Source: Pseudomonas hydrolytica | GTDB lineage: Bacteria > Pseudomonadota > Gammaproteobacteria > Pseudomonadales > Pseudomonadaceae | NCBI RefSeq assembly: GCF_021495345.1 | Contig: NZ_CP099397.1 | Location: 4,595,001 to 4,659,000 of the forward strand | Reading direction: 5' to 3' | DNA length: 64,000 nt | Shown: piece by piece, positions 31,733-41,762 of the stretch | Position numbering within the stretch: position 1 is the first letter of the stretch | Layout: every line of letters begins with the position of its first letter | Made by a program: the position numbers and the translations under genes | Notes under the pieces: generated by a model | Databases searched by the model: none | Told to the model about the DNA's origin: nothing | The model's input: the letters and a program-made list of their open reading frames with translations, nothing else

Positions 31733-33655
31733 ATGAGTATTTTCAGTCACTTCCAACAGCGTTTCGAGGCGACCCGCCAGGAGGAGTACTCGCTGCAGGA
31801 GTATCTCGAACTGTGCAAACAGGATCGCAGCGCTTACGCCACTGCGGCCGAGCGCCTGCTGATGGCTATCGGCGAACCGGAGTTGCTCGACACTTCGACC
31901 AACTCGCGTCTCTCGAGAATCTTTTCCAACAAGGTGATCCGTCGCTATCCGGCCTTCGCCGACTTCCACGGCATGGAAGAGTGCATCGACCAGATCGTCT
32001 CCTACTTCAGGCATGCCGCGCAGGGCCTGGAAGAGAAGAAACAGATCCTTTACCTGCTAGGCCCGGTGGGGGGTGGTAAATCCTCGCTGGCCGAAAAGCT
32101 CAAGCAGCTGATGGAGAAGGTGCCCTTCTACGCCATCAAGGGCTCGCCGGTGTTCGAGTCGCCGCTGGGGCTGTTCAACGCCGCCGAGGATGGCGCCATC
32201 CTCGAAGAGGACTACGGCATCCCGCGCCGCTACCTCAACTCGATCATGTCGCCCTGGGCCACCAAGCGCCTGCAGGAGTTCGGCGGCGACATCAGCCAGT
32301 TCCGCGTGGTCAAGCTGTATCCGTCGATCCTCAACCAGATCGCCGTGGCCAAGACCGAGCCGGGTGACGAGAACAACCAGGACATTTCCGCCCTGGTCGG
32401 CAAGGTGGATATCCGCAAGCTGGAGGAATTCCCGCAGAACGACGCCGACGCCTACAGCTACTCGGGCGCGCTGTGCCGGGCCAACCAGGGCCTGATGGAA
32501 TTCGTCGAGATGTTCAAGGCACCGATCAAGGTGCTGCACCCGCTGCTCACCGCCACCCAGGAGGGCAACTACAACAGCACCGAGGGCCTCGGCGCGATTC
32601 CCTACAGCGGTATCCTGCTGGCTCACTCCAACGAATCCGAGTGGCACAGCTTCCGTAACAACAAGAACAACGAGGCCTTCATCGACCGTATCTACATCGT
32701 CAAGGTGCCTTACTGCCTGCGCGTCACCGACGAGGTGAAGATCTACGACAAGCTGCTGATCAACAGCTCGCTGGCCAAGGCCCATTGCGCGCCGGACACG
32801 CTGAAGATGCTCGCCCAGTTCAGCGTACTGAGCCGACTCAAGGAGCCGGAAAACTCCAACATCTACTCGAAGATGCGCGTCTACGACGGCGAGAACCTCA
32901 AGGACACCGACCCGAAAGCCAAGTCGATCCAGGAATACCGCGACGCAGCCGGGGTCGACGAGGGCATGAACGGCCTGTCGACCCGCTTCGCCTTCAAGAT
33001 CCTCTCCAAGGTATTCAACTTCGACCCGCACGAGATCGCCGCCAACCCGGTGCACCTGCTCTACGTGCTGGAACAGCAGATCGAACAGGAACAGTTCCCT
33101 GCCGAAGTGCGCGAGCGCTACCTGCGCTACATCAAGGAGTACCTGGCGCCGCGCTACATCGAGTTCATCGGCAAGGAGATCCAGACCGCCTACCTCGAAT
33201 CCTACAGCGAATATGGGCAGAACATCTTCGACCGCTACGTGCTGTACGCCGACTTCTGGATTCAGGATCAGGAATACCGCGATCCGGAAACCGGCGAGAT
33301 CCTCAACCGCGTGGCACTCAACGAGGAACTGGAGAAGATCGAGAAGCCGGCCGGCATCAGCAATCCGAAGGACTTCCGCAACGAGATCGTCAATTTCGTG
33401 CTACGTGCCCGCGCCAACAACAACGGCAAGAACCCCACCTGGCTCAGCTACGAGAAGCTGCGTGTGGTCATTGAGAAGAAGATGTTCTCCAACACCGAGG
33501 ACCTGCTCCCGGTCATCAGCTTCAACGCCAAGGGCAGCAAGGAGGAACAGCAGAAGCACAACGACTTCGTCAAACGCATGGTCGAGCGCGGCTACACCGA
33601 GAAGCAGGTGCGCCTGCTGTCGGAGTGGTACCTGCGGGTTCGCAAGTCTCAGTAA
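31733..33655 (+). CDS. prkA: PrkA family serine protein kinase
   Basis: 640 residues. The N-terminal AAA-like PrkA domain has Walker A LLGPVGGGKSSLAEK, and the C-terminal third is the kinase-like PrkA_C domain. E. coli YeaG, its homologue, acts in adaptation to sustained nitrogen starvation and stationary phase. First gene of the prkA-yeaH-spoVR cluster; the 280 bases upstream after glpE are non-coding and likely hold its promoter, but I could not assign a sigma factor. Confidence 0.94.
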   Translation: MSIFSHFQQRFEATRQEEYSLQEYLELCKQDRSAYATAAERLLMAIGEPELLDTSTNSRLSRIFSNKVIRRYPAFADFHGMEECIDQIVSYFRHAAQGLEEKKQILYLLGPVGGGKSSLAEKLKQLMEKVPFYAIKGSPVFESPLGLFNAAEDGAILEEDYGIPRRYLNSIMSPWATKRLQEFGGDISQFRVVKLYPSILNQIAVAKTEPGDENNQDISALVGKVDIRKLEEFPQNDADAYSYSGALCRANQGLMEFVEMFKAPIKVLHPLLTATQEGNYNSTEGLGAIPYSGILLAHSNESEWHSFRNNKNNEAFIDRIYIVKVPYCLRVTDEVKIYDKLLINSSLAKAHCAPDTLKMLAQFSVLSRLKEPENSNIYSKMRVYDGENLKDTDPKAKSIQEYRDAAGVDEGMNGLSTRFAFKILSKVFNFDPHEIAANPVHLLYVLEQQIEQEQFPAEVRERYLRYIKEYLAPRYIEFIGKEIQTAYLESYSEYGQNIFDRYVLYADFWIQDQEYRDPETGEILNRVALNEELEKIEKPAGISNPKDFRNEIVNFVLRARANNNGKNPTWLSYEKLRVVIEKKMFSNTEDLLPVISFNAKGSKEEQQKHNDFVKRMVERGYTEKQVRLLSEWYLRVRKSQ

Positions 33656-33662
33656 GCCCTAT

Positions 33663-33718
33663 CCGGCGCGTAGCCCGCGCCGGGTCATTCGCTGCCTGCC
33701 TGTGACTACGGGCAGGCT
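33663..33718. repeat. Two short hairpins between prkA and yeaH
   Basis: CCGGCGC/GCGCCGG (33663-33683) and GCCTGCC/GGGCAGGC (about 33694-33718). They could pause RNA polymerase or protect the prkA mRNA 3' end; no T-run follows. Confidence 0.45.
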
Positions 33719-33729
33719 AGGGAGATGTC

Positions 33730-35001
33730 ATGAGCTATGTGATCGACCGGCGCCTGAATGGCAAGAACAAGAGCACGGTAAACCGCCAGCGCTTCCTGCG
33801 GCGCTACCGCGAACATATCAAGAAGGCGGTGGAGGAAGCCGTCAGCCGGCGCTCCATCACCGACATGGAGCACGGCGAACAGATCAGCATTCCCGGCCGC
33901 GACATCGACGAGCCGGTGCTGCACCACGGCCGCGGCGGCAAGCAGACCATCGTCCATCCCGGCAACAAGGAGTTCACCGCCGGTGAACGCATCCCCAGGC
34001 CGCAGGGTGGTGGCGGTGGGCGCGGCAGTGGCAAGGCGAGCAACTCCGGCGAGGGCATGGACGAGTTCGTCTTCCAGATCACTCAGGAAGAATTCCTCGA
34101 CTTCATGTTCGAAGACCTGGAGCTGCCCAACCTGGTCAAACGCCACCTGACCGGCGCAGATACCTTCAAGACCGTGCGCGCGGGCATTAGCAACGAAGGC
34201 AATCCGTCACGCATCAACATCATCCGCACGCTGCGCTCGGCCCATGCACGGCGTATCGCCCTGTCCGGCTCCAGCCGCGCCAAACTGCGCGAGGCGAAGG
34301 CCGAACTGCTGCGCCTTAGAACGGAAGAACCGGACAACTTCAGCGATATTCAGGAAATCGAAGCGGAAATCGAACGTTTGAGCGCGCGTATCCACCGCGT
34401 GCCCTTTCTCGATACCTTCGACCTCAAGTACAACCTGCTGACCAAGCAGCCCAACCCCAGTTCCAAGGCGGTGATGTTCTGCCTGATGGACGTGTCCGGC
34501 TCCATGACCCAGGCCACCAAGGACATCGCCAAGCGCTTCTTCATCCTGCTTTACCTGTTCCTCAAGCGGAACTACGACAAGATCGAGGTGGTGTTCATCC
34601 GCCACCACACCAGTGCGAAAGAGGTGGACGAAGAGGAGTTCTTCTACTCCCGCGAAACCGGCGGCACCATCGTCTCCAGCGCCCTGAAGCTGATGCAGGA
34701 GATCATGGCCGAGCGCTACCCGATCAACGAATGGAACATCTATGCCGCCCAGGCGTCGGACGGCGACAACTGGAACGATGACTCGCCGGTGTGTCGGGAT
34801 ATATTGATCAACCAGATCATGCCGTTCGTGCAGTACTTCACCTACGTCGAGATCACCCCGCGCGAACACCAGGCGCTGTGGTTCGAGTACGAGCAGGTGG
34901 CCGAAGCCTTCGCCGAAAGCTTTGCCCAGCAGCAACTGGTGTCCGCGGCGGACATCTACCCGGTGTTCCGCGAACTGTTCCAGCGTCGCCTGGTGAGTTG
35001 A
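33730..35001 (+). CDS. yeaH: YeaH/YhbH family protein (DUF444, VWA-like)
   Basis: 423 residues. Basic N terminus, a glycine-rich linker at about residues 95-107, and a C-terminal von Willebrand A-like region with the MIDAS-type motif [10 protein letters not shown]. Co-conserved with prkA and spoVR and thought to act with PrkA in stress adaptation; biochemical role unknown. Starts 8 bases after a GGGAG, and lies 10 bases before spoVR. Confidence 0.94.
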   Translation: MSYVIDRRLNGKNKSTVNRQRFLRRYREHIKKAVEEAVSRRSITDMEHGEQISIPGRDIDEPVLHHGRGGKQTIVHPGNKEFTAGERIPRPQGGGGGRGSGKASNSGEGMDEFVFQITQEEFLDFMFEDLELPNLVKRHLTGADTFKTVRAGISNEGNPSRINIIRTLRSAHARRIALSGSSRAKLREAKAELLRLRTEEPDNFSDIQEIEAEIERLSARIHRVPFLDTFDLKYNLLTKQPNPSSKAVMFCLMDVSGSMTQATKDIAKRFFILLYLFLKRNYDKIEVVFIRHHTSAKEVDEEEFFYSRETGGTIVSSALKLMQEIMAERYPINEWNIYAAQASDGDNWNDDSPVCRDILINQIMPFVQYFTYVEITPREHQALWFEYEQVAEAFAESFAQQQLVSAADIYPVFRELFQRRLVS

Positions 35002-35011
35002 GGGCCATGCC

Positions 35012-36577
35012 ATGAGTGCCACTGCCAAAAAACGCCAGCCGCTGTCCACCGGCTCGGAATGGACCTTCGAGCTGATCCGTCAGTACGACAAGGAGATCGC
35101 GCGCATCGCCGAGCGCTACGCGCTGGACACCTACCCCAACCAGATCGAAGTGATCACCGCCGAGCAGATGATGGATGCCTACGCCTCGGTGGGCATGCCG
35201 CTGGGCTATCACCACTGGTCTTACGGCAAGCATTTTCTCGCCACCGAAAAAGGCTACAAGCGTGGGCAGATGGGCCTGGCCTACGAGATCGTGATCAATT
35301 CCGATCCCTGCATCGCCTACCTGATGGAGGAAAACACCATCTGCATGCAGGCGCTGGTGATCGCCCATGCCTGCTATGGCCACAACAGCTTCTTCAAGGG
35401 CAACTACCTGTTCCGCACCTGGACCGATGCCAGTTCGATCATCGACTATCTGGTGTTCGCCAAGCAGTACATCATGCAGTGCGAGGAGCGCCACGGCATC
35501 GATGCCGTGGAGGAACTGCTGGATTCCTGCCATGCCCTGATGAACTACGGCGTCGACCGCTACAAGCGCCCCTACCCGATCTCCGCGGAGGAGGAGCGCA
35601 AGCGCCAGAAGGACCGTGAAGAGCATCTGCAGAAGCAGATCAACGACCTGTGGCGCACCATTCCCAGGAGTGCGGACAAGGGCGGCGAAAAGGACAGCAA
35701 GCGCTTCCCGGCCGAGCCGCAGGAGAACATCCTCTATTTCCTCGAGAAGCACGCGCCGCTGTTGGAGCCCTGGCAGCGCGAGGTGATCCGCATCGTGCGC
35801 AAGATCGCCCAGTACTTCTACCCGCAGCGCCAGACCCAGGTGATGAACGAAGGCTGGGCCACCTTCTGGCACTACACCCTGATGAATGACCTGTACGACG
35901 AGGGCCTGGTCACCGACGGCTTCATGATGGAGTTTCTGCAGTCGCACACCAGCGTGGTCTATCAGCCGCCGTTCGACAGCCCCTACTACAGCGGCATCAA
36001 CCCCTACGCCCTGGGCTTCGCCATGTACCGCGACATCCGCCGCATCTGCGAAGAGCCCACCGAAGAAGACAAGCGCTGGTTCCCCGACATCGCCGGCAGC
36101 GACTGGCTGACCACCCTCAAGTTCGCCATGACCAGCTTCAAGGACGAGAGCTTCATCCTGCAGTTCCTTTCGCCCAAGGTGATTCGCGACTTCAAGCTGT
36201 TCGGCATTCTCGACGACGATCAGAAGGACGAACTGCTGGTACCGGCCATCCACGACGAATCCGGCTACCGCACCATCCGCGAGCTGCTGGCGGCGCAGTA
36301 CAACCTGGGCAATCGCGAACCCAACGTGCAGATCTGGAGCATCGACCGCCGTGGCGACCGCTCGCTGACCCTGCGTCACCAGCAGCATGACCGCAAGCCG
36401 CTGGGCGACTCCACCGAAGAAGTGCTCAAGCACCTGCACCGCCTGTGGGGATTCGACATCCACCTGGAGGTCTGTCAGGGCGACCAGCTGATCACCACCC
36501 AGCACGTGCCGCCGCGAGGAGAGACGGAAGGCGAAGGCGACTATCCGCGCCTCGACCTGGTCATCCCACCCATTTGA
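35012..36577 (+). CDS. SpoVR family protein (YcgB-like)
   Basis: 521 residues of the SpoVR domain: EWTFELIRQYDKEIARIAE near the start, and the histidine-rich region NEGWATFWHYTLMNDLYDEG. The Bacillus namesake affects spore cortex, but in non-sporulating proteobacteria the protein belongs to the PrkA-YeaH stress module. Third gene of the cluster, 10 bases after yeaH. Confidence 0.94.
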   Translation: MSATAKKRQPLSTGSEWTFELIRQYDKEIARIAERYALDTYPNQIEVITAEQMMDAYASVGMPLGYHHWSYGKHFLATEKGYKRGQMGLAYEIVINSDPCIAYLMEENTICMQALVIAHACYGHNSFFKGNYLFRTWTDASSIIDYLVFAKQYIMQCEERHGIDAVEELLDSCHALMNYGVDRYKRPYPISAEEERKRQKDREEHLQKQINDLWRTIPRSADKGGEKDSKRFPAEPQENILYFLEKHAPLLEPWQREVIRIVRKIAQYFYPQRQTQVMNEGWATFWHYTLMNDLYDEGLVTDGFMMEFLQSHTSVVYQPPFDSPYYSGINPYALGFAMYRDIRRICEEPTEEDKRWFPDIAGSDWLTTLKFAMTSFKDESFILQFLSPKVIRDFKLFGILDDDQKDELLVPAIHDESGYRTIRELLAAQYNLGNREPNVQIWSIDRRGDRSLTLRHQQHDRKPLGDSTEEVLKHLHRLWGFDIHLEVCQGDQLITTQHVPPRGETEGEGDYPRLDLVIPPI

Positions 36578-36638
36578 TCGGTTGCCCGGCATGGCTAGGA
36601 GCCTCAGCATCGCAGGCAGACTCTGCGAGACGTCCTGC

Positions 36639-37151
36639 ATGCGCGTATTTCTGGTATTGCTGTTGTGCCTGGGGCTGGCCACCTGTGCCAGCCATATCCC
36701 CCAGGCCCAGATCATCACCCCCGCCAACGACGCGCTCACCGGGCGTCACGGTTTCGAGCTGATCGATCCACAGTCTTCCCTGGAGGGTGAAGCGCCCTTT
36801 CCGGAGCGCTATCGTCAGCTGCCGCAGTTGCTGCTGCATGGCCTTTCCGCCCGCGGCTACCACGAAAGCCAGCAGCCGCAACTGCGCGTCTATTACTGGC
36901 TGGCGGTTCGCGACGAACCGCTGACCTTCAAGGTCGATGTGCCGCCGCCCAACCCGCTTGGTCCCTACCAAGCCATCCATCGCCTGCGTGACGAGACCGG
37001 CACGCTGCGCTTGCGCCTCACCGATCTGGACGAGCGCATCCTCTGGGAAGGCGTCATCAGCACCGGCCTGAGCCCCGCGCGCGACAGCGCCGAGTTGCTG
37101 GAGCGCGCCACCCGGGCGCTGACCGAGCAGATTCCGCTGGCCACCCGGTAG
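36639..37151 (+). CDS. DUF4136 family lipoprotein
   Basis: 170 residues. The start was placed at [18 protein letters not shown], which gives a signal peptide with a lipobox-like LATC and an acylated cysteine near residue 16. The rest resembles DUF4136: [20 protein letters not shown] and a C-terminal amphipathic helix. In-frame starts at 36582 would put the signal sequence 19 residues in. Function unknown; outer-membrane location inferred. Confidence 0.8.
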   Translation: MRVFLVLLLCLGLATCASHIPQAQIITPANDALTGRHGFELIDPQSSLEGEAPFPERYRQLPQLLLHGLSARGYHESQQPQLRVYYWLAVRDEPLTFKVDVPPPNPLGPYQAIHRLRDETGTLRLRLTDLDERILWEGVISTGLSPARDSAELLERATRALTEQIPLATR

Positions 37152-37264
37152 GGCGTCGCGGGCCGCCCAGGGCAGCGCAGCAATGGCAGGCTGGCGTATC
37201 AAGCCGGGGCGCGCGGCGCACCCTACCGATCTTCGGTATCCTCTGCACTCAACGGAGGATTCCC

Positions 37265-38497
37265 ATGCAGATTTACAAAGTCGGCGGGGCAGTGCGCGAT
37301 CGCCTGCTCGGCCGTCCCGTCAGCGAAGTGGACTGGGTCGTGGTCGGTGCCAGCGCCGAGCAGATGCTCGCGCTCGGCTACCGTCCGGTGGGCGCCGACT
37401 TTCCGGTGTTCCTGCACCCGCAGACGGGTGAGGAATATGCCCTGGCTCGCACCGAGCGCAAGAGCGGGCGCGGCTACGGCGGCTTCACCTTTCACGCCAG
37501 CCCCGAAGTCACGCTGGAAGAGGACCTGATCCGCCGCGACCTGAGCGTCAATGCCATGGCCGAAGACGAACAGGGCACGCTGATCGATCCCTACGGCGGC
37601 CAGCAGGATCTTGCCGCGCGCATCCTGCGCCACGTCTCCCCCGCCTTTGCCGAAGACCCGCTGCGCGTGCTGCGCGTGGCCCGCTTCGCCGCGCGCTATG
37701 CGCCGCTCGGCTTCCGCGTGGCGGATGAGACCCTGGGCCTGATGCGCCAACTGGCCGAGTCCGGCGAACTGGCCCACCTCACGGCCGAGCGCAGTTGGAA
37801 GGAAATCTCCCGCGCGCTGATGGAGCCGCGCCCGGACGTGTTCATCCAGGTGCTGCGCGACTGCGGCGCGCTGGCCGCCCTGCTGCCGGAGGTGGACGAT
37901 CTGTTCGGCGTACCGCAGCCGCAGGCGCATCACCCGGAAATCGACACCGGCGTGCATGTGCTGAGCGTGCTGCGTCAGTGCGCGGAACACGACCAGCCGC
38001 TCAGCGTGCGCTGGGCCTGCCTGCTCCACGACGTCGGCAAGGGCCTGACGCCGGAGGCCGAATGGCCGCGCCATATCGCTCATGAACACAAGGGGCTGCG
38101 CCTGATCCAGGCGATCAACGAGCGCTGCAAGGCGCCGCGCGACTGCGCCGAGCTGGCAATGCTGGTCGGTGAATTCCATACCCACGGCCATCGCGCGCTG
38201 GAGCTGCGCCCCTCGACGCTGCTGGAACTGCTGCAGCGCTTCGACGTATTCCGCCGCCCGCAACGCTTCGCCGAATTCGTCGCCGCCTGCGAGATGGATG
38301 CGCGTGGTCGACACGGCCTGGAGCAGCGTCAGTACCCGCAAGCCGCGTACCTGCTCGGCGCCGCCGAAGCCGCGCGGCAAGTGCCGGTCAAGCCGTTGCT
38401 GGAGAAGGGATTGAAAGGCGCGGAGTTGGGCGAAGCGCTCAACCGCGAGCGCCTGAGGGCACTCAAGGCCTACAAAGCGCAACATGTCCCCTCGTAG
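37265..38497 (+). CDS. cca: CCA tRNA nucleotidyltransferase / 2'-phosphodiesterase-type Cca
   Basis: Adds or repairs the 3' CCA of tRNA without a template. 410 residues: [13 protein letters not shown], nucleotide motif [26 protein letters not shown], and a C-terminal HD domain (LLHDVGKGL), so it is the longer, HD-containing gammaproteobacterial type. The first catalytic acid of the usual DxD pair is glutamate here (SEVDWVVVG), which I believe is common in Pseudomonas. GGAGG precedes the start. Confidence 0.96.
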   Translation: MQIYKVGGAVRDRLLGRPVSEVDWVVVGASAEQMLALGYRPVGADFPVFLHPQTGEEYALARTERKSGRGYGGFTFHASPEVTLEEDLIRRDLSVNAMAEDEQGTLIDPYGGQQDLAARILRHVSPAFAEDPLRVLRVARFAARYAPLGFRVADETLGLMRQLAESGELAHLTAERSWKEISRALMEPRPDVFIQVLRDCGALAALLPEVDDLFGVPQPQAHHPEIDTGVHVLSVLRQCAEHDQPLSVRWACLLHDVGKGLTPEAEWPRHIAHEHKGLRLIQAINERCKAPRDCAELAMLVGEFHTHGHRALELRPSTLLELLQRFDVFRRPQRFAEFVAACEMDARGRHGLEQRQYPQAAYLLGAAEAARQVPVKPLLEKGLKGAELGEALNRERLRALKAYKAQHVPS

Positions 38498-38540
38498 GAG
38501 CCCGCTTGCGGGCGATCATCGCCGGCAAGCCGGCTCCTAC
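38494..38540. repeat. REP pair (BIME-like) after cca
   Basis: GTAGGAGCCCGCTTGCGGGC (from 38494) and, inverted, GCCGGCAAGCCGGCTCCTAC (38521-38540). These are the two ends of the classic Pseudomonas REP doublet, between cca and the folK-like gene. Confidence 0.85.
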
Positions 38541-38557
38541 AGAGCGCCGCAGCAACC

Positions 38558-38616
38558 GTAGCCCGGATGCAATCCGGGGCGATTCTGAGGCCGCCACCCG
38601 GATTGCATCCGGGCTA
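38558..38616. repeat. Second inverted repeat after cca (CCGGATTGCATCCGG type)
   Basis: GTAGCCCGGATGCAATCCGG (38558-38577) and CCCGGATTGCATCCGGGC (38597-38614, followed by TAC), inverted. Same family as the repeat at 28843-28900. Confidence 0.8.
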
Positions 38617-39147
38617 CGAAGGGCGCGCCTGCAGCAGCTCCGTCGGGGTCAATTCGGCACCGCGCCACTGGAAGGCCGCCGGCCATAGCTGCTGATCGAT
38701 CTGCGCCGACGCCCACAGCTCGGCGAACGAACGCCCATCCAGCGGATGCCGCAACTGCGGCGCCAGCAATGCCAGCGGCCAGAGCACGAAGGCGTTCTTT
38801 AGAATTTCCGCGCGCGGCAGCACCAGGCCGTTGAAGTTGCCAACCTGCTCGCCGTACAGCAGCACGTCGATGTCCAGCGGCAGGCCCTTGCGGTCCGGCG
38901 CGTAGCGGCCGTTATCGGCCTCGATGAATTTCAGCCGACGATCCAGCTCCAGCAGCGGCAGCTCGGTTTCGCCGACCACCACCAGGTTGAAGAAGTTGCC
39001 GCTCTTGATGCCCACCGCATGGCTCTCGAAGACCGGCGAGCAACGCATGTCATCGAGCAGACCGGCAAGCGCATCGAGCCCGGCGACAAGGTGAGCCTCG
39101 CGCTCGATATTGCTGCCAAGGCCGAGAAAGACCCGAGTCAGAGGCAT
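38614..39147 (-). CDS. Divergent HPPK (FolK-like) pyrophosphokinase
   Basis: 177 residues of the 6-hydroxymethyl-7,8-dihydropterin pyrophosphokinase family: VFLGLGSNIEREAHL at the N terminus and the metal-binding LPLDIDVLLYG. The usual RWGPRxxDLDI signature is changed to GRYAPDRKGLPLDID, so this is a paralogue rather than the standard FolK, which Pseudomonas keeps elsewhere. It overlaps folB by 10 bases, so a pterin role is likely. Stop lies inside the flanking repeat end. Confidence 0.85.
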   Translation of the reverse strand: MPLTRVFLGLGSNIEREAHLVAGLDALAGLLDDMRCSPVFESHAVGIKSGNFFNLVVVGETELPLLELDRRLKFIEADNGRYAPDRKGLPLDIDVLLYGEQVGNFNGLVLPRAEILKNAFVLWPLALLAPQLRHPLDGRSFAELWASAQIDQQLWPAAFQWRGAELTPTELLQARPS

Positions 39148-39491
39148 CCGCGCTCGATCTCCACGCCTACGCCGCCACGCGCGGCCGGCACTGCGCCGGG
39201 CTTGGTCAGCTTCAGACGCATCCAGGGGATGTTGAACTCGTCCATCAGGGTCTGCACCAGACGCTCGGCAAAGGTCTCCACCAGAATGAACTGCGATTCG
39301 TCGGCGAAGGCCTGGATGCGTGCGGACACACTGGCGTAGTCGAGCGCCAGGTTGAGGTCGTCACCAGCCGCAGCAGGGCGGTTATCCCAGGCCATCTGCA
39401 GGTCGAGACGCAGGCACTGGCGAATCTCGCGTTCCCAATCGTAGGCGCCGATCACCGTGTCGACCTCCAGGCCCTCGATAAATACTCTGTC
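39138..39491 (-). CDS. folB: Dihydroneopterin aldolase
   Basis: Folate pathway enzyme making 6-hydroxymethyl-dihydropterin. 117 residues: DRVFIEGLEVDTVIGAYDWE (substrate-binding glutamate) and the C-terminal LKLTKPGAVP with the catalytic lysine. GTG start at 39491 follows GAGAGG. Overlaps the folK-like gene by 10 bases and is divergent from plsY. Confidence 0.93.
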   Translation of the reverse strand, partial: DRVFIEGLEVDTVIGAYDWEREIRQCLRLDLQMAWDNRPAAAGDDLNLALDYASVSARIQAFADESQFILVETFAERLVQTLMDEFNIPWMRLKLTKPGAVPAARGGVGVEIERGCL

Positions 39492-39569
39492 CACCTGCCC
39501 TCTCCGCGCCACGACAAGGACGCTGCACCTCGTTAGAATCGGGCCACCCCATGCCCTGGAATGGCCACC

Positions 39570-40139
39570 ATGTTCTGGCTTCTGGCAATCCTTGCCTACC
39601 TGCTCGGTTCGTTGTCCTTCGCCATCCTGCTCAGCCGACTTGCAGGCGGGCCGGACCCGCGTGTCAGCGGCTCGGGCAACCCTGGCGCCACCAACATGCT
39701 GCGCGTGGCCGGCAAGAAGCTGGCCGTCATGACGCTGATCGGCGACCTGTTCAAGGGCCTGCTACCGATCCTCATCGCCAAGCTGCTCGGCCTCAGCCTG
39801 CACCAGCAGGCCTGGATCGGCCTGGCGGCAGTGGTCGGCCACCTCTACCCGCTGTACTTCCGTTTCCGTGGCGGCAAGGGCGTGGCCACTGCCGCCGGCA
39901 TGCTGCTCGGCCTCTACCCGCCGGCCGCCCTGCTTGCCCTGGCGGCCTGGGCACTGGTTTTCCTGCTGACCCGCACCAGCTCGCTGGCCTCGCTAATCGC
40001 CACGCCATTGACGCTACCGCTGCTGGCCTGGCAACAACCGGCAGCCTTGCTGCCGGCCTGCGTGCTCACCGGGCTGATCGTCTGGCGTCACCGCAGCAAT
40101 CTGCGTGACCTGTTCGCCGGCCGCGAGCGGCGCTTCTGA
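39570..40139 (+). CDS. plsY: Acyl-phosphate glycerol-3-phosphate acyltransferase
   Basis: Integral membrane enzyme making lysophosphatidic acid from acyl-phosphate. 189 residues with five hydrophobic helices and the three conserved loops [32 protein letters not shown] and the C-terminal [14 protein letters not shown]. Start at 39570 ([13 protein letters not shown]); ATG at 39561 adds three residues. Confidence 0.95.
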   Translation: MFWLLAILAYLLGSLSFAILLSRLAGGPDPRVSGSGNPGATNMLRVAGKKLAVMTLIGDLFKGLLPILIAKLLGLSLHQQAWIGLAAVVGHLYPLYFRFRGGKGVATAAGMLLGLYPPAALLALAAWALVFLLTRTSSLASLIATPLTLPLLAWQQPAALLPACVLTGLIVWRHRSNLRDLFAGRERRF

Positions 40140-40172
40140 CTGACAAACAACACCTGCCTATACCAGAGGCGC

Positions 40173-41198
40173 TTACAGCGCCGGCAGCGACTCCATCGGC
40201 CAGCGCGCCTGCACCTTGATCGCCAGGTCCTCGTGCTGCCCGGCCAGCAACCGCTGGCAACCGGCGTAGGCGATCATCGCGCCGTTGTCGGTGCAGAACC
40301 GCGGCCGCGCGTAGAACACCTTGCCCTTCAGCTCACCCAGCATGCGCTCCAGATGCTCGCGCAGGGCCTTGTTGGCACTCACCCCGCCGGCGATTACCAG
40401 GCTGTTCAGGCCGGTCTGCTTGAGCGCACGCTTGCACTTGATGGTCAGAGTCTCAACCACCGCCTGCTGGAAGGCCAGCGCGATGTCGCGGCGGGCTTGG
40501 TCGAGGTCGTCGCCGCTGTCGCGGCACTGCTGCCAGGTGTTCAGGGCGAAGGTCTTGAGGCCGCTGAAGCTGAAATCCAGCCCCGGACGGTCGGTCATCG
40601 GCCGCGGGAAGATGAAGCGCCCCGGCGTGCCCTGCTCGGCCAGTTTGGCGATCTCCGGCCCACCGGGATAATTCAGCCCCATCAGCTTGGCGGTCTTGTC
40701 GAAGGCCTCACCGGCCGCATCGTCCAGCGACTCGCCGAGCAACTGGTACTGGCCGATGCCATCGACCCGCACCAACTGCGTGTGACCACCGGAAACCAGC
40801 AGGGCGACGAAGGGAAAGGCCGGCGGCTGCTCCTCAAGCATCGGCGCCAGCAGGTGACCCTCCATATGGTGCACGCCAACGGCCGGCACGCCCCAGGCGA
40901 AGGCCAGCGCCTGCGCGCAGGAGGCACCGACCAGCAGCGCTCCGACCAGGCCGGGCCCCGCGGTATAGGCCAGCGCATCGATATCGCTCGGCTCGCGCCC
41001 GGCTTCGTCGAGCACCTGGCGGATCAGCGGCAGCATGCGCTTGACGTGGTCGCGCGAGGCCAATTCCGGCACCACGCCGCCATAGATGCGATGCAGGTCG
41101 ATCTGGCTGAACAGGGCGTCGGCCAGCAGGCCGCGCTCGCTGTCATAGAGCGCGACGCCGGTTTCATCGCAGGAAGTTTCCAATCCCAGTACGAGCAT
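40173..41198 (-). CDS. tsaD: tRNA threonylcarbamoyladenosine transferase TsaD
   Basis: Catalytic subunit for t6A37 on ANN-decoding tRNAs, working with TsaB and TsaE. 341 residues: [17 protein letters not shown], metal-binding [19 protein letters not shown] and [13 protein letters not shown]. Start at 41198 gives the family N terminus. Divergent from rpsU, the classic arrangement. Confidence 0.97.
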   Translation of the reverse strand: MLVLGLETSCDETGVALYDSERGLLADALFSQIDLHRIYGGVVPELASRDHVKRMLPLIRQVLDEAGREPSDIDALAYTAGPGLVGALLVGASCAQALAFAWGVPAVGVHHMEGHLLAPMLEEQPPAFPFVALLVSGGHTQLVRVDGIGQYQLLGESLDDAAGEAFDKTAKLMGLNYPGGPEIAKLAEQGTPGRFIFPRPMTDRPGLDFSFSGLKTFALNTWQQCRDSGDDLDQARRDIALAFQQAVVETLTIKCKRALKQTGLNSLVIAGGVSANKALREHLERMLGELKGKVFYARPRFCTDNGAMIAYAGCQRLLAGQHEDLAIKVQARWPMESLPAL

Positions 41199-41289
41199 GG
41201 AGCTTGAACCTTGGTTTGCCGCGTGGAACAAAGGCGCGCATGATAAGCGCCGCCCGGCGGAGCGGCCAGCGCTTTTCGATCAGAGGGCT

Positions 41290-41318
41290 TTGCATTCCTC
41301 GGCTCGAGGGGGTAACAT
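41290..41318 (+). promoter_or_regulatory. Sigma70 promoter of rpsU-dnaG-rpoD
   Basis: TTGCAT (41290-41295), 17-base spacer, TAACAT (41313-41318), about 84 bases before the rpsU start codon. Good spacing and position for the macromolecular synthesis operon promoter. Confidence 0.65.
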
Positions 41319-41401
41319 CCGCAACCCTTAAAAACCGACGCAACCCGAGCCATTTTGCCGGGAACGCGTTCACCCCGGTAATTAATGAAGGTACGACCTG
41401 G

Positions 41402-41617
41402 ATGCCAGCCGTCAAAGTTAAAGAGAACGAACCCTTCGACGTAGCCCTGCGTCGTTTCAAGCGCTCCTGCGAAAAAGCCGGTGTACTGGCTGAAGTTCGT
41501 AGCCGCGAATTCTACGAAAAGCCGACCGCTGAGCGTAAGCGCAAGGCCGCTGCCGCTGTTAAGCGTCACGCCAAGAAAGTGCAGCGCGAGCAGCGTCGCA
41601 GCGTTCGCCTGTACTAA
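41402..41617 (+). CDS. rpsU: 30S ribosomal protein S21
   Basis: 71 residues, highly basic: [20 protein letters not shown] to C-terminal [15 protein letters not shown] tail ([11 protein letters not shown]). S21 promotes 30S binding to mRNA leaders. First gene of the rpsU-dnaG-rpoD operon; an AAGG sits 9-12 bases before the start. Two hairpins follow it, so only part of transcription continues to dnaG. Confidence 0.98.
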   Translation: MPAVKVKENEPFDVALRRFKRSCEKAGVLAEVRSREFYEKPTAERKRKAAAAVKRHAKKVQREQRRSVRLY

Positions 41618-41636
41618 TCAAGTACGGCAACGCCCG

Positions 41637-41707
41637 AATGCCCGGCTCACGCCGGGCATTGCATTTGAAAGACTCCGCCTCGCACCTTAGCGAGTGAGCG
41701 GAGTTTT
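41637..41707 (+). terminator. Tandem hairpins downstream of rpsU
   Basis: First, AATGCCCGGC/GCCGGGCATT (41637-41660, no T-run). Second, ACTCCGC-CTCGC with GCGAG-GCGGAGT ending in TTTTTGC (41671-41707), an intrinsic terminator. They would attenuate transcription into dnaG and make S21 more abundant than primase. Confidence 0.8.
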
Positions 41708-41762
41708 TGCTTTTCTACCAATCGTTGTCCCGCGCTCGCGCCGGACAGTATGCTGAGCGCCT

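Noticed and set aside
34853..36739. 628-codon open frame antisense to spoVR
   Set aside because: Shadow of the spoVR gene; no ribosome binding site and low-complexity Val/Gly/Ala composition.
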